From Clostridium sp. CMCC3677 (GTDB lineage Bacteria; Bacillota; Clostridia; Clostridiales; Clostridiaceae): 64,000 nt of DNA. This document shows positions 27,401-36,780 of this stretch, piece after piece (within the stretch, counting starts at the first letter, position 1; the number at the start of each line of letters is the position of its first letter). The notes beneath the pieces were generated by a model. It ran no database searches and was not told where the DNA came from. It was given only the letters and a program-made list of their open reading frames with translations. The DNA is taken from positions 124,001 through 188,000 of the forward strand of contig NZ_JAMQHS010000005.1 in the NCBI RefSeq assembly GCF_023845585.1, in the 5' to 3' direction. A program made the position numbers and the translations under genes.

Positions 27401-28114
27401 ATGTTTACAGATATACTTAATTTTAAAATATTTAATGGCAACAAAAAAGAACTGATGAAATACATAGAGAAATTTGAAAAGATAAATATTATATCAGGAA
27501 ATCCAGAGATATTATTTAATGGATTAAATGATAAAATACTTAATAGATGTTTTAAAGAAGACAACTCTGTAATTATTCCTGATGGGGTAGGGACAGTTCT
27601 TGCTTCTAAATTGTTAAAAAATCCAGTAAAAGAAAAAATAGCTGGAATAGAGGTTATGAAAGATCTTTTATCAAAAGCTAATTTAGAAAATAAATCTATT
27701 TATTTATTAGGAGCAAAAGAAGAAGTAATTCAAAAATGTGCGGAAAATATTAAAAATGAATTTAATAATTTAGATATATGCGGTTTACATAATGGATATT
27801 TTGATTTAGATAGTTGTGCTGAAATAAAAGATGAAATAAAAGAGAAAAAGCCTTGGGCTATTTTTATTGCTATGGGATGCCCAAGACAAGAATATTTTAT
27901 TGAAAAATATATGGATATATTACCTTGTAATATATTTATGGGTGTTGGAGGAAGTTTTGATATATTTTCAGGAATTTCTAAAAGAGCACCTAAATGGATG
28001 ATAAATTTAGGACTTGAATGGCTTTACAGGGTGATAAAGGAACCTTGGAGAATAACAAGACTTACTTCTATACCTAAGTTTTTAATAAAAGTATTAAAGT
28101 ATAATAAAAGGTGA
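27401..28114 (+). CDS. tagA: WecG/TagA-family glycosyltransferase
   Basis: A 237-residue GT26 enzyme. TagA/WecG members transfer N-acetylmannosamine from UDP-ManNAc to a lipid-linked N-acetylglucosamine, the committed step of wall teichoic acid or related polymers. Diagnostic segments are IPDGVGTVLASKLL (about residues 49-62), the GLHNGYFD region (about 128-135), MGCPRQEYFIEKY (about 155-167) and the C-terminal GLEWLYRVIKEPWRITR. It is membrane-associated but has no transmembrane helix. It overlaps the region of the murJ start, so the two are translationally coupled. First gene of the polysaccharide cluster. Confidence 0.9.
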   Translation: MFTDILNFKIFNGNKKELMKYIEKFEKINIISGNPEILFNGLNDKILNRCFKEDNSVIIPDGVGTVLASKLLKNPVKEKIAGIEVMKDLLSKANLENKSIYLLGAKEEVIQKCAENIKNEFNNLDICGLHNGYFDLDSCAEIKDEIKEKKPWAIFIAMGCPRQEYFIEKYMDILPCNIFMGVGGSFDIFSGISKRAPKWMINLGLEWLYRVIKEPWRITRLTSIPKFLIKVLKYNKR

Positions 28115-28119
28115 TAAAT

Positions 28120-29652
28120 ATGAAGAAGAATACTTTATTAAAATCTACTTTAATAATAATGATAGTATCGTGTATAAGCAGAGTTATAGGTTTTGTTAGA
28201 GATATGCTTATTGCAAATAATTTTGGAGCTGGTATGTATACAGATGCATATAATATTGCTGTTACTGTACCGGAAACTATATTTATGCTTATAGGCCTTG
28301 CAATCTCTACATCATTTTTACCAGTACTAAGTAAGATAAAGGCGAAAAAAGGCAAAAATGAAATGTATTATTTTGCTAATAATGTGATTAATATATTATT
28401 TATTATTTCAGTTATATTTTTTGCTATAACTAGTATTTTTTCAAAAGAAATAGTTATGGCTTTGGGAAAAGGGTTTGATACAGAAACAACTATTTTAGCA
28501 ATTAGATTAACTAGAATTACACTGATTAATTTATTATTTATGTCAATTAACGCATGTTTTACATCATTATTACAAGTTAATGAAGATTTTGTTATACCAT
28601 CAATATTAGGTTTGTTTTTTAATTTACCTATGATAGTGTATTTACTATTTTTTAGAAGTTATGATATTATTGGATTAACTATAGCTAATGTTATAGGAAA
28701 CTTTTTTAGAGTAGTAGTTCAAGTACCATCGTTAGTATCACATGGGTATAAATATAAATTTTTTGTTAACTTAAAAGATGAAGGATTAAGAGCCATTTTA
28801 TTCTTAATAATTCCAGTGGTTATAGCAGCGGGTGCAAATTCTCTAAATATGATAGTTGACAAAAGAATTGCATCATCATTAGAGATCGGATCTATTTCAG
28901 CATTAGGTTATGCAGAAAAGCTTATATTTTTTATAAATAGTATAATAACAACATCTATATCTAGTGTTGCATATCCTATGATGGCTAATGCTAGGAATGC
29001 AAAAAAAATAGATGAGTTTGTAGAATTATTAAAAAAATCTCTTATATATTTAGCTCTAATTTTAATACCAATTACAGTTGGAGTTATAATATTTAAAGAA
29101 GATATTGTAAGTATTATATATGAAAGAGGAAAATTCACAGAATATGCAGTAAAATTAACAAGTTTAGCTTTACTTGGATATACAGTTGGAATATTTTTTA
29201 CTGGAATGAGAGATATATTAAATTCTACTTTATTTTCTATGGGAAAAACTAAGATTACAACTGTAAATGGAATTATAGGAGTAATCATAAATATATGTTT
29301 AAGCATAATATTATCAAAAACTATAGGAATATATGGAGTAGCATTAGCATCTTCTATAGCTATGATGATAACTTCGATTTTATTATTTATTAGTATTACA
29401 AAATTAGAACGTAATTTTACTTATAAAGATTTATTTGTTAAAATATTCAAGATAATTATTAATTCAATTTTAATGGGATTAGTCATTATTACATTTATAA
29501 ATTTTATGGATGAAATAATACCAAAAATAATGATTATTATTTTTGGAACTATTATTGGTATCATAAGCTATTTTATATTATGTAATTTATTTAATATAAA
29601 AGAGGTACAGGAGATAAAAAATTTATTTTTAAACAAAGTAAAGAAGAAATAA
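28120..29652 (+). CDS. murJ: MurJ/MviN-family lipid-linked glycan flippase
   Basis: A 510-residue protein with about 14 membrane helices, of the MOP flippase superfamily. MurJ moves lipid II, or a related undecaprenyl-linked glycan, across the membrane. The N-terminus SRVIGFVRDMLIANNFGAG (about residues 19-37) contains the conserved arginines of the MurJ cavity, followed by DAYNIAVTVPE. The GTG at 28111 overlaps the tagA stop; the ATG at 28120 after AAAGGTG is preferred. Its place between TagA and sugar transferases suggests it may serve the polymer made here rather than, or besides, peptidoglycan. Confidence 0.87.
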   Translation: MKKNTLLKSTLIIMIVSCISRVIGFVRDMLIANNFGAGMYTDAYNIAVTVPETIFMLIGLAISTSFLPVLSKIKAKKGKNEMYYFANNVINILFIISVIFFAITSIFSKEIVMALGKGFDTETTILAIRLTRITLINLLFMSINACFTSLLQVNEDFVIPSILGLFFNLPMIVYLLFFRSYDIIGLTIANVIGNFFRVVVQVPSLVSHGYKYKFFVNLKDEGLRAILFLIIPVVIAAGANSLNMIVDKRIASSLEIGSISALGYAEKLIFFINSIITTSISSVAYPMMANARNAKKIDEFVELLKKSLIYLALILIPITVGVIIFKEDIVSIIYERGKFTEYAVKLTSLALLGYTVGIFFTGMRDILNSTLFSMGKTKITTVNGIIGVIINICLSIILSKTIGIYGVALASSIAMMITSILLFISITKLERNFTYKDLFVKIFKIIINSILMGLVIITFINFMDEIIPKIMIIIFGTIIGIISYFILCNLFNIKEVQEIKNLFLNKVKKK

Positions 29653-29663
29653 TAGGAGGACAT

Positions 29664-30947
29664 ATGAAAATATTATTTATAGCTTGTTATTCTCCATTAA
29701 TAAATAATTCAGCTGCAATAGAAACTTTGCAGTATTTAAATAAATTAAGCGAAATTCTAGGAAATGAGATACATTTATTAACTGTTAATTTTCCTAAAAA
29801 TTCAATATATTATGATGAATATTTATTTTCTATGATGGATAGCAAAATAAAATATCATTTAATTGATGGTGGAGTAATATTTAAAAAATTTATTCCTAGA
29901 AAGCAAAGTGTATCTAAGATAAATAAAGAATCTATAAAAAATAGAAAAATTTTAAGAAGGATTAAAAATGCACTTGTAATACCTGATATGTATTATGGAT
30001 GGGCTAAAAAAGCAGCAAAGTATGGAATTCAACTTATGCAACAAGAAAAATTTGATGTTATATTTTCAATGCATGAGCCGCCATCTTCTCATTTGTGTGC
30101 ATACTATATAAAAAGAAAATTCAAAAATATACCATGGATTACATATTGGAGTGATCCTTGGCTTAAGGATTCAACACGTCAAAATTCTTTTATATTAAAA
30201 AAACTAATCGAAAAGAATATGGAAAAGAAGGTTGTTGAATTATCAGATAAATTTATTTTTGTAACTGAAGAAAATAGAAAAGATTACTTAAATCAATACA
30301 AAGTTGTTGAAGCTAAAAGCGATTTTACTTATATATTAAATAGAGGATTTGATAAAGAATTATATAATAAATTATCATTAGAAAATACTCCATCACTTAT
30401 ACAAAGCAATAAAATTAACATGGTTTATACAGGAGAAATATTTACTAAATTAAGAAATATAAATCCTTTCATTGAAGCGTTAGAAGAGATTAAAAATGAA
30501 AATAAAGATGACTATGAATTACTTAATATTTTATTTTTTGGCAACATAGATGATATTGAAGTTAAAAGAAAATTAAGTAATCTAGAAATAGCAAAAGTTT
30601 CATCTAGAATACCTTTTGATGAAGCACTTAAGTATATGTTAAATTCAGAAATATTAATTTTATTTGGTAATAAAAATTCTAAACAAATACCTGCAAAAAT
30701 ATATGATTATTTTGGAACGGATGCAAGAATTTTTGTTATTTATGGTGATGATAATGATCCAATTAAAGATATAGTTGAGAATAATGAAAAGTGCATTAAT
30801 GCTAGTAATTCTGTTAAAGAAATAAAAGATAATATATATAGGTTAATAGGCTTATATAAAAGTAATAATATAAAGTCAGAACCAGATTATAGATATGAAT
30901 GGAATAGCATAGTTAAGAAGCTAAATACTATATTAGAAGAGAAGTGA
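29664..30947 (+). CDS. Probable glycosyltransferase (GT-B fold)
   Basis: A 427-residue protein with two Rossmann-like halves. The N-terminal half starts MKILFIACYSP and includes DVIFSMHEPPSSHLCAYYIK and ITYWSDPW (about residues 130-172), as in GT4-like enzymes. The C-terminal half has the TGEIF, LFFGN and PAKIYDYFGTDARIFVI segments that line the nucleotide-sugar site. Donor and acceptor are unknown. GGAGG start, 11 bases after murJ, and 4 bases of overlap with the upstream GTG of the next gene. Confidence 0.75.
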   Translation: MKILFIACYSPLINNSAAIETLQYLNKLSEILGNEIHLLTVNFPKNSIYYDEYLFSMMDSKIKYHLIDGGVIFKKFIPRKQSVSKINKESIKNRKILRRIKNALVIPDMYYGWAKKAAKYGIQLMQQEKFDVIFSMHEPPSSHLCAYYIKRKFKNIPWITYWSDPWLKDSTRQNSFILKKLIEKNMEKKVVELSDKFIFVTEENRKDYLNQYKVVEAKSDFTYILNRGFDKELYNKLSLENTPSLIQSNKINMVYTGEIFTKLRNINPFIEALEEIKNENKDDYELLNILFFGNIDDIEVKRKLSNLEIAKVSSRIPFDEALKYMLNSEILILFGNKNSKQIPAKIYDYFGTDARIFVIYGDDNDPIKDIVENNEKCINASNSVKEIKDNIYRLIGLYKSNNIKSEPDYRYEWNSIVKKLNTILEEK

Positions 30948-30952
30948 TAAAA

Positions 30953-32116
30953 ATGCATATTATGGTAATACCATCGTGGTATTCATCACCAAGAAATAAA
31001 ATTCATGGAAGCTTTTTTAAAGAACAGTTTAAAGCATTATCTAATAGTGATGAAAAAATTACGGTGGCTTATAATGAAATTTGGCCACTTACGTTAATTG
31101 GTAAAATAAAAGAAAAAAGAAAAATTAATTTTAGTATAGAAGATAACCTTAGAACTTATAGATATAAAGATTTCAATTATTTTCCTAAGAACCCATTAAT
31201 GTTTAAAAGCTTTAATAAGAGAATGGATAAATTATATAAAGAAATAGTTAAAAAAGAAGGTAAAGTTGATATAATACATGCCCATTCTGCAATGTGGGGT
31301 GGAATTTCTGCAGCTTATATAAGTAAAAAATATAATATACCATTAGTTATAACAGAGCATTCATCACTAAAGTATGCAAAATATTTAAAAGATAGTTATA
31401 GAAAACATATTTATAAAGCTTATGAAAGTTGTGATTCATTAATAGCAGTAGGTAATGGCTTAAAAAAGGAACTTAACACATATGTAAATAGAGATATAGA
31501 AGTTATTCATAATATGGTTGATTTATCTTTATTTAATATGGAAGCAGAGTGCAATAAAGACGCAAAGAATAATACGCTTACTTTTTTCTCATGTGCTTTT
31601 CTTGAAGAGGGAAAAGGTATGGAGTTGTTAATAAAATCTTTTAAAGAAGTGTTTATTAATGAAAATGTGGTACTTAAAATAGGGGGAGACGGGTCTCTAA
31701 AATCTTCATTAGAAGAATTAGTTAAAAGTATAGGTATGGAAAAACAGATATTTTTTTTAGGGGCGTTATCAAGGCAAGAGGTAGCTAATGAAATGAAAAA
31801 TTGTGATATATTTGCATTACCATCAGAACATGAAACCTTTGGCGTTGTATATATAGAGGCTTTAGCTTGTGGCAAACCTGTTATAGGTGCTAAAAATGGT
31901 GGCGCTGAAGATATAATAACTAAAAAAAATGGAATTATTGTTGAAAAAAACAATGAAGAACAATTAATATCTGCATTGAAATATATGAAAGAAAATTATA
32001 AAAATTATAATGAAAGCAATATTAGAGATATGACAGTTAAAAATTATTCAGAAGATTTATTGGTAAAGAATTTGAAGGGAGTGTATAAAAAAGTAAATGA
32101 AAGAGGTATTAAATAA
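30953..32116 (+). CDS. Glycosyltransferase family 4 protein
   Basis: A 387-residue retaining glycosyltransferase with GT-B fold. It has a HAHSAMWGG acceptor-side loop (about residues 107-115), ITEHSS, and the GT4 signature EHETFGVVYIEALACGKPV (about 287-305) with the EX7E glutamates. GGAEDII follows. A GTG nine bases upstream is in frame, but the ATG at 30953 fits the Shine-Dalgarno better. Its start follows the stop of the previous gene by a few bases and its end overlaps the polymerase gene by 20 bases, so all three are coupled. Confidence 0.86.
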   Translation: MHIMVIPSWYSSPRNKIHGSFFKEQFKALSNSDEKITVAYNEIWPLTLIGKIKEKRKINFSIEDNLRTYRYKDFNYFPKNPLMFKSFNKRMDKLYKEIVKKEGKVDIIHAHSAMWGGISAAYISKKYNIPLVITEHSSLKYAKYLKDSYRKHIYKAYESCDSLIAVGNGLKKELNTYVNRDIEVIHNMVDLSLFNMEAECNKDAKNNTLTFFSCAFLEEGKGMELLIKSFKEVFINENVVLKIGGDGSLKSSLEELVKSIGMEKQIFFLGALSRQEVANEMKNCDIFALPSEHETFGVVYIEALACGKPVIGAKNGGAEDIITKKNGIIVEKNNEEQLISALKYMKENYKNYNESNIRDMTVKNYSEDLLVKNLKGVYKKVNERGIK

Positions 32117-33335
32117 AATTTACAATTTTATAGGTAACAGATTATATTTTAGATTACTATATATATTAGTCAGCTTAGGTTTTGCAACTATTTTTTTATA
32201 TGTTCCAGCAATAAAAAAATTAAATACTATTGTTTTAGCATGGGGTATTTTACTAATATTAATTATGATATTTAAAGATTATAAAACAAGAAAGATATAT
32301 AAATTTGATATTCCAATAATTTTATTTATAATTTTTACTTTAGCACTTAACATATTTGCTTATAGGACTACGGAAAACATCAAAATATGGATAGTTAATT
32401 TAATGATATTTACATCTTTATATACAATAGATGTATTTAAAAGCAAAAGGCAAAATATAAAAGAAATGAATATTATATCATATTTTTATATTGCTTTAAT
32501 GTTACCATTATCAATAGTATCATTATATGTGGACTATAAGAAGATAACTATACAAGCAACTGATATGGTATTTGGAACAGGTCGATCATTTGGGATTTTT
32601 GTAAATCAAAATGCTTTATCTATAGCAGCAGGATTAGCAGTTGTATTAAGTATATATTTAATGTTAAAAAATAATAATATTAAGATGAAAATATTATTAT
32701 TTCTAAATGTTATTATACAAGGTATTACAATGGTAAAAGCAAATGGAAGAAGTTCATATTTGCTTATAATTGCTGTAATATATTTATTTATATTTGTATA
32801 TTTAAAAAGTAAACATTTAAGAATAGCATTATTAATAATTCCATTATTATGTTCAAGTGTATTATTAACTTTTGATGAAGACAGACTACATAGCTTTACA
32901 AGTGGAAGAAATATTTTATGGAAATCAGCTAGTTTTGTTATAAAAGACAATCTGTTGCTTGGAGTAGGAAATTCAGATTTAATAGAAGCAGTAAGAAATG
33001 CTAGAATAGTTGAATATTTACCAGGAATAGAATATGGTGGACTTCATAATATTTATCTTCAAATAGCAACTGTAAATGGAATTATTTCATTAGCATTAAT
33101 TTTAATTTTTCTAATAAGTATTATGGTATTTATAATAAAGAGATTAGATAAGCTGAAGGGGAAAGAAAAGCTTCAAATGACTACAATATCTTCTATGTTA
33201 CTTGGAATATTAGCAGTAAATGCATTTGAAAGTAATTTAGTTTATATAATAAGTTTTATATCTATTATGTTTTGGATATATCTTGGATATATAATATCTA
33301 TATTAGATAATAAAAATATAAGCAATAATAAATAA
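32097..33335 (+). CDS. Wzy/O-antigen polymerase-like membrane protein
   Basis: A 412-residue protein with about 10-12 hydrophobic helices and a larger external loop around residues 255-330. This layout, together with NGRSSYLLI (about residues 213-221) and GGLHNIYLQIATVNG (about 310-324), fits the O-antigen ligase/polymerase superfamily. Such proteins join lipid-linked repeat units outside the membrane. It overlaps the preceding glycosyltransferase by 20 bases. It completes a set with TagA, MurJ and two glycosyltransferases that could make a surface polymer. Confidence 0.78.
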   Translation: MKEVLNKIYNFIGNRLYFRLLYILVSLGFATIFLYVPAIKKLNTIVLAWGILLILIMIFKDYKTRKIYKFDIPIILFIIFTLALNIFAYRTTENIKIWIVNLMIFTSLYTIDVFKSKRQNIKEMNIISYFYIALMLPLSIVSLYVDYKKITIQATDMVFGTGRSFGIFVNQNALSIAAGLAVVLSIYLMLKNNNIKMKILLFLNVIIQGITMVKANGRSSYLLIIAVIYLFIFVYLKSKHLRIALLIIPLLCSSVLLTFDEDRLHSFTSGRNILWKSASFVIKDNLLLGVGNSDLIEAVRNARIVEYLPGIEYGGLHNIYLQIATVNGIISLALILIFLISIMVFIIKRLDKLKGKEKLQMTTISSMLLGILAVNAFESNLVYIISFISIMFWIYLGYIISILDNKNISNNK

Positions 33336-33347
33336 GGGGGATTTTTA

Positions 33348-33998
33348 ATGGAATTTTATAAACAAACAATTAAAGAATTTATTGGGGATGTAGAAAGTGA
33401 TAAAGCATCACCAGGTGGCGGAAGTGTAGCAGGGCTAATAGGTGCATTATCAGGTGCGCTGAATTCAATGGTATATTCTTTAACAGTAGGTAAGAAAAAA
33501 TACCAACAATTAGATGAAGAAATTAAAACTATTATAGATGATTTTAGAGAAAAATCTAAAGGATTTACATATAGAAGCTTAGAACTTATGGAAGAAGATC
33601 GAAATGGATTTTTAAAGTTAATGGATTGCTACAAACTTCCTAAAGATACAGAAGAAGAAAAAAGCAATAGAAATAATGCTATAAAAGAAGGTACAAAAGA
33701 AGCTATGTTACCACCATTAAAATTAGCAAGAGAATCTTTTGAGTTTTATAAAAATTTAGATGTTATGAGCCAATATGGCAACAAAATGCTTTTATCAGAC
33801 TTAGGCATGTCAGCAATATTATTACACTGCACTATAGAGAGTGCAATAATGAATGTCAAAGTTAATTTAAATGGCTTAAGAGATGATGAAATATTCTTTA
33901 ATGAAATAAAAGAAGAATTAGATGATTTATTTAATAAATCTAAAGATAAAAAAGAAGAAATTGTAGCACAAGTAAATTCAGTTATATTTCAAGAATAA
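33348..33998 (+). CDS. Cyclodeaminase/cyclohydrolase family protein (FchA-like)
   Basis: A 216-residue, mostly helical protein of the formiminotetrahydrofolate cyclodeaminase family. The N-terminal signature is SPGGGSVAGLIGALSGALNS (about residues 21-40). In clostridia, stand-alone members act as methenyl-THF cyclohydrolase in the one-carbon pathway, interconverting methenyl- and formyl-tetrahydrofolate. It lies 12 bases after the polymerase gene with AGGGGGA, so it is probably cotranscribed, but no other folate gene is nearby. Confidence 0.87.
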   Translation: MEFYKQTIKEFIGDVESDKASPGGGSVAGLIGALSGALNSMVYSLTVGKKKYQQLDEEIKTIIDDFREKSKGFTYRSLELMEEDRNGFLKLMDCYKLPKDTEEEKSNRNNAIKEGTKEAMLPPLKLARESFEFYKNLDVMSQYGNKMLLSDLGMSAILLHCTIESAIMNVKVNLNGLRDDEIFFNEIKEELDDLFNKSKDKKEEIVAQVNSVIFQE

Positions 33999-34008
33999 TA
34001 ATTTGCAA

Positions 34009-34275
34009 TTAAATCTATGTTTATATATGCAATAGGCAAAATGGCATTGTAATTGGATTTTGAAAATAGTTAAGTGAGAGTCGGAATTTTCATATTTCGT
34101 TCCTCAAACTTACTCAGCGACTAAATAGGAGTCGAGTTTCATTTTTAATTTATATTTATTGCTTGTCTCAATTTTATATTGGGAACAAGCTGAAATGGGA
34201 CTATACTTGTTTTTAGTATTCCTAAGTTCAATTACTCAGTCCACTTTGCTTATGCATATATAAACATCTTTAAAA
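34009..34275. repeat. Intergenic element, long form in opposite orientation (copy E)
   Basis: About 267 bases bounded by inverted repeats of about 34: left ATGTTTATATATGCAATAGG, right TTTGCTTATGCATATATAAA. The interior matches the reverse complement of copy C in several blocks: GTGAGAGTC, CTTACTCAGCGA, GAGTTTC, ATTGCTTGTC and GGACTA. It begins 10 bases after the cyclodeaminase-family stop and fills most of the 381-base gap. No ORF. Confidence 0.75.
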
Positions 34276-34292
34276 ATTATAGTCTTAAATAG

Positions 34293-34340
34293 AAAAGGGA
34301 CTATGCATAATGAATAAAAATTATGCATAGTTCCTTTTTA
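34293..34340. terminator. Bidirectional terminator between convergent genes
   Basis: AAAAGGGACTATGCATAAT (34293-34311) pairs with ATTATGCATAGTTCCTTTT (34320-34338) with one mismatch. A-rich and T-rich flanks suit termination from either side, serving the polysaccharide operon and pdaA. Confidence 0.85.
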
Positions 34341-34379
34341 TATATTTAAAAGCATTGTTTAAGAATAGTCTAAATATCT

Positions 34380-35249
34380 TTATTCTGTTGGAAGTTCATT
34401 TAAGGATTTAAATTCATATCCATCATCTTGTAATTTTTTTATAACAGTATCTAATATTTTAGCATTAGTATCAGATACAGCATGAAGAAGCATTATACAT
34501 CCGGGATGAGCACCGTTAGTTATCTTATTTATTGCAAAACTTTCAGCAGGTTGATTTTTTACTAACCAATCTTTATAAGCAAAACTCCAAAATACAGATT
34601 TATATCCTAAGTCTTTTGTGGCTTTTAAAGAATCTTTTGAATATTTACCCATTGGTGGTCTAAAATATTTTGGCATATCTTTCCCTACAACCTTTTTATA
34701 AGCTTCCTCTACTTCAGTAAATTCTGATTCAAATTTAGCTTTATCATGAATTGATGCCATTGAAGGATGATGAGATGAATGATTACACACTAAATGTCCC
34801 TCATCAACCATTCTTTTAATTAAGTCAGGCTCAGTATCAATATAAGGTTTAACAACAAAAAAGGCAGCAGGTACATTTAATTTTTTTAATGTATCTAATA
34901 TTTTACCTGTATTACCATTTTCATATCCTTCATCAAAAGTAAGATATATTACTTTTTTAGATGTATCTCCTAGATAACAAGCATCATTTTCTTTTAGGAA
35001 ATCTACTGACTCTTTTGGCCCTTCAGCTACATTATCTTTACCTTTACCTACATAATACCAATTTAGTTCTCCTTGATCGGAAAACAATGAAAATATATCT
35101 TTAACTTTATTTTCTTCAAATTCTATAAATTGCTCCATTTCATCTTCATTGGGCTTTTTGGATTTGGCATTAATAGGTGTAGCAAGAGAATTTATAGTTA
35201 ACACTGAAACTAATAAAGCTAAAATTGATTTTTTATAATATTTTTTCAA
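34380..35249 (-). CDS. pdaA: Polysaccharide deacetylase, PdaA-type (spore cortex)
   Basis: A NodB-fold CE4 deacetylase of 289 residues with an N-terminal signal peptide (LKKYYKKSILALLVSVLTIN region). PdaA removes acetyl from muramic acid residues, the step before muramic-delta-lactam formation in spore cortex. Motifs: YLTFDEGYENG (metal-binding Asp; the usual TFDDG reads TFDEG), NHSSHHPSM (metal His pair), YFRPPMGKYS, FWSFAYKDW and IMLLHAVS. A longer reading to 35324 exists, but AAGGTGG upstream of TTG at 35249 and the signal peptide support the shorter start. Lone gene. Confidence 0.87.
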   Translation of the reverse strand: MKKYYKKSILALLVSVLTINSLATPINAKSKKPNEDEMEQFIEFEENKVKDIFSLFSDQGELNWYYVGKGKDNVAEGPKESVDFLKENDACYLGDTSKKVIYLTFDEGYENGNTGKILDTLKKLNVPAAFFVVKPYIDTEPDLIKRMVDEGHLVCNHSSHHPSMASIHDKAKFESEFTEVEEAYKKVVGKDMPKYFRPPMGKYSKDSLKATKDLGYKSVFWSFAYKDWLVKNQPAESFAINKITNGAHPGCIMLLHAVSDTNAKILDTVIKKLQDDGYEFKSLNELPTE

Positions 35250-35339
35250 ATTTCCACCTTCTATCTTAAAATTATTTATTTTAGCTATATTTAAAAATAA
35301 CATTGATGTTGTAGTATAAAACAAACTCCAATTTTATTT

Positions 35340-35380
35340 AGCATATATACTAAAACACCAATAGTGGCTTAAAATATAGC
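35340..35380. repeat. Intergenic element, single end (copy L)
   Basis: TATACTAAAACACCAATAG and GGCTTAAAATATAGC resemble the right-end module TATACTAAAATATCAACAC plus CTAAAACATAGC of other copies. Only one end is visible. It lies in the divergent pdaA-ychF gap. Confidence 0.4.
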
Positions 35381-35544
35381 TTATTTTACATAACGTTTTC
35401 TAAATATTATATAGAATAATAAATTTCTACAGATTTAGAATATGTTCATATAAAATATTGTTTGTATTTTATCAAACTATTAATCATGGTAATTTCTATT
35501 AAATATAGATTTTTATTTAAGTAACTATTTATTTTAGGTGTGTT

Positions 35545-35597
35545 AAAGCAAAAATCTCTGCCTACAAGCTTCATACTATAACATCAAACATATTTAG
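35545..35597. repeat. Intergenic element, single end next to the ychF promoter (copy K)
   Basis: Read on the minus strand, GTATGAAGCTTGTAGGCAGA matches the left end of copies C and D (TATAAAGCTCGTAGACAG). On the plus strand it continues CATACTATAACATCAAACA into TATTTAG, which ends directly at the -35 of the ychF promoter. The rest of the 417-base pdaA-ychF gap is AT-rich with nothing else recognised. Confidence 0.55.
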
Positions 35598-35626
35598 TTG
35601 AAAAGAAAGACGTTCTAGAGTATAAT
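35598..35626 (+). promoter_or_regulatory. Promoter of ychF
   Basis: TTGAAA (35598-35603) and TATAAT (35621-35626) are 17 bases apart, about 40 bases before the ATG. The -35 abuts repeat copy K. Confidence 0.8.
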
Positions 35627-35666
35627 TTTTAAAGGTGTATTAAATGTTAGAAAGGACTGTACATAA

Positions 35667-36764
35667 ATGAAGTTAGGAATTGTAGGATTGCCGAATGTAG
35701 GTAAAAGTACATTATTTAATGCGATAACAAAAGCTGGAGCAGAATCAGCTAATTACCCATTCTGTACCATTGAACCAAATGTGGGAGTAGTTAGTGTTCC
35801 AGATAAGAGATTAGATGTCTTAGAAAAGATGTATAACACAAAGAAAAAAATATATACAGCAATAGAATTCTATGATATAGCAGGATTAGTTAAAGGAGCT
35901 TCAAAAGGTGAAGGTTTAGGAAATAAATTTTTAGCCAATATTAGAGAAGTTGAATCAATAGTTCACGTTGTAAGATGTTTTGATGATGAAAATGTTGTTC
36001 ATGTTGAAGGTACTGTTGATCCAATAAGAGATATTGAAACTATAAACTTAGAATTAATTTTTTCAGATTTAGAAGTTTTAGAAAGAAGAATGGAAAAAGG
36101 TATAAAACTTGTAAGATCTGGTGATAAAACTGCTAAGTTTGAATATGGAATTATGGAAAAAATTAAAGAACAATTAGAATCTAATAAACCAGCAAGAACT
36201 TTAGAATTTACAGATGAAGAGCAAGCTTTTGTAAAAGGATTATTCTTAATTACTTCAAAGCCTGTTTTATATGCTTGTAATATTTCCGAAGATGATGTTA
36301 TGGAAGGAAACTTCGAAAATAAATATGTGAAAACAGTAAAAGAATATGCAGCATCTGAAAATTCAGAAGTAATAGTTGTAAGTGCTAAAATAGAAGAAGA
36401 ATTATCTGGATTAGAAGATGACGAAAAAAATGAAATGTTAAGAGAATATGGATTGGAAGAATCTGGTCTTGATAAGTTAATTGAAGCAAGTTATAAATTA
36501 TTAGGACTTATGAGTTTCTTAACAGCTGGAGTTCAAGAAGTTAGAGCTTGGACTATTAAAAGAGGGACTAAAGCTCCACAAGCTGCTGGTAAAATCCATA
36601 CTGATATTGAAAGAGGATTTATCAGAGCTGAAGTTGTTGGATATGATGATCTAGTTGAATGTGGATCAGAAGCAGCAGCAAAAGAAAAAGGTAAGTTCAG
36701 ACTTGAAGGAAAAGAGTACATAATGGAAGATGGAGATGTAGTTAACTTCAGATTCAATGTATAA
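35667..36764 (+). CDS. ychF: Redox-regulated ATPase YchF (Obg family)
   Basis: A 365-residue universally conserved P-loop protein. G1 is GLPNVGKST (about residues 6-14); the switch region is [11 protein letters not shown]. In place of NKxD the base-specificity motif reads CNISEDD (about 207-213), which in YchF/Ola1 favours ATP over GTP. A central coiled coil and a C-terminal TGS domain (about 278-361) follow. It binds ribosomes and is linked to oxidative stress. AGAAAGGA precedes the ATG; it has its own promoter and terminator. Confidence 0.97.
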   Translation: MKLGIVGLPNVGKSTLFNAITKAGAESANYPFCTIEPNVGVVSVPDKRLDVLEKMYNTKKKIYTAIEFYDIAGLVKGASKGEGLGNKFLANIREVESIVHVVRCFDDENVVHVEGTVDPIRDIETINLELIFSDLEVLERRMEKGIKLVRSGDKTAKFEYGIMEKIKEQLESNKPARTLEFTDEEQAFVKGLFLITSKPVLYACNISEDDVMEGNFENKYVKTVKEYAASENSEVIVVSAKIEEELSGLEDDEKNEMLREYGLEESGLDKLIEASYKLLGLMSFLTAGVQEVRAWTIKRGTKAPQAAGKIHTDIERGFIRAEVVGYDDLVECGSEAAAKEKGKFRLEGKEYIMEDGDVVNFRFNV

Positions 36765-36780
36765 CATATTTTTTAATACT

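Noticed and set aside
34380..35324. Loss of deacetylase activity because TFDDG reads TFDEG
   Set aside because: PdaA proteins vary at this position; the metal-binding Asp and the His pair are retained, so inactivity is not supported.
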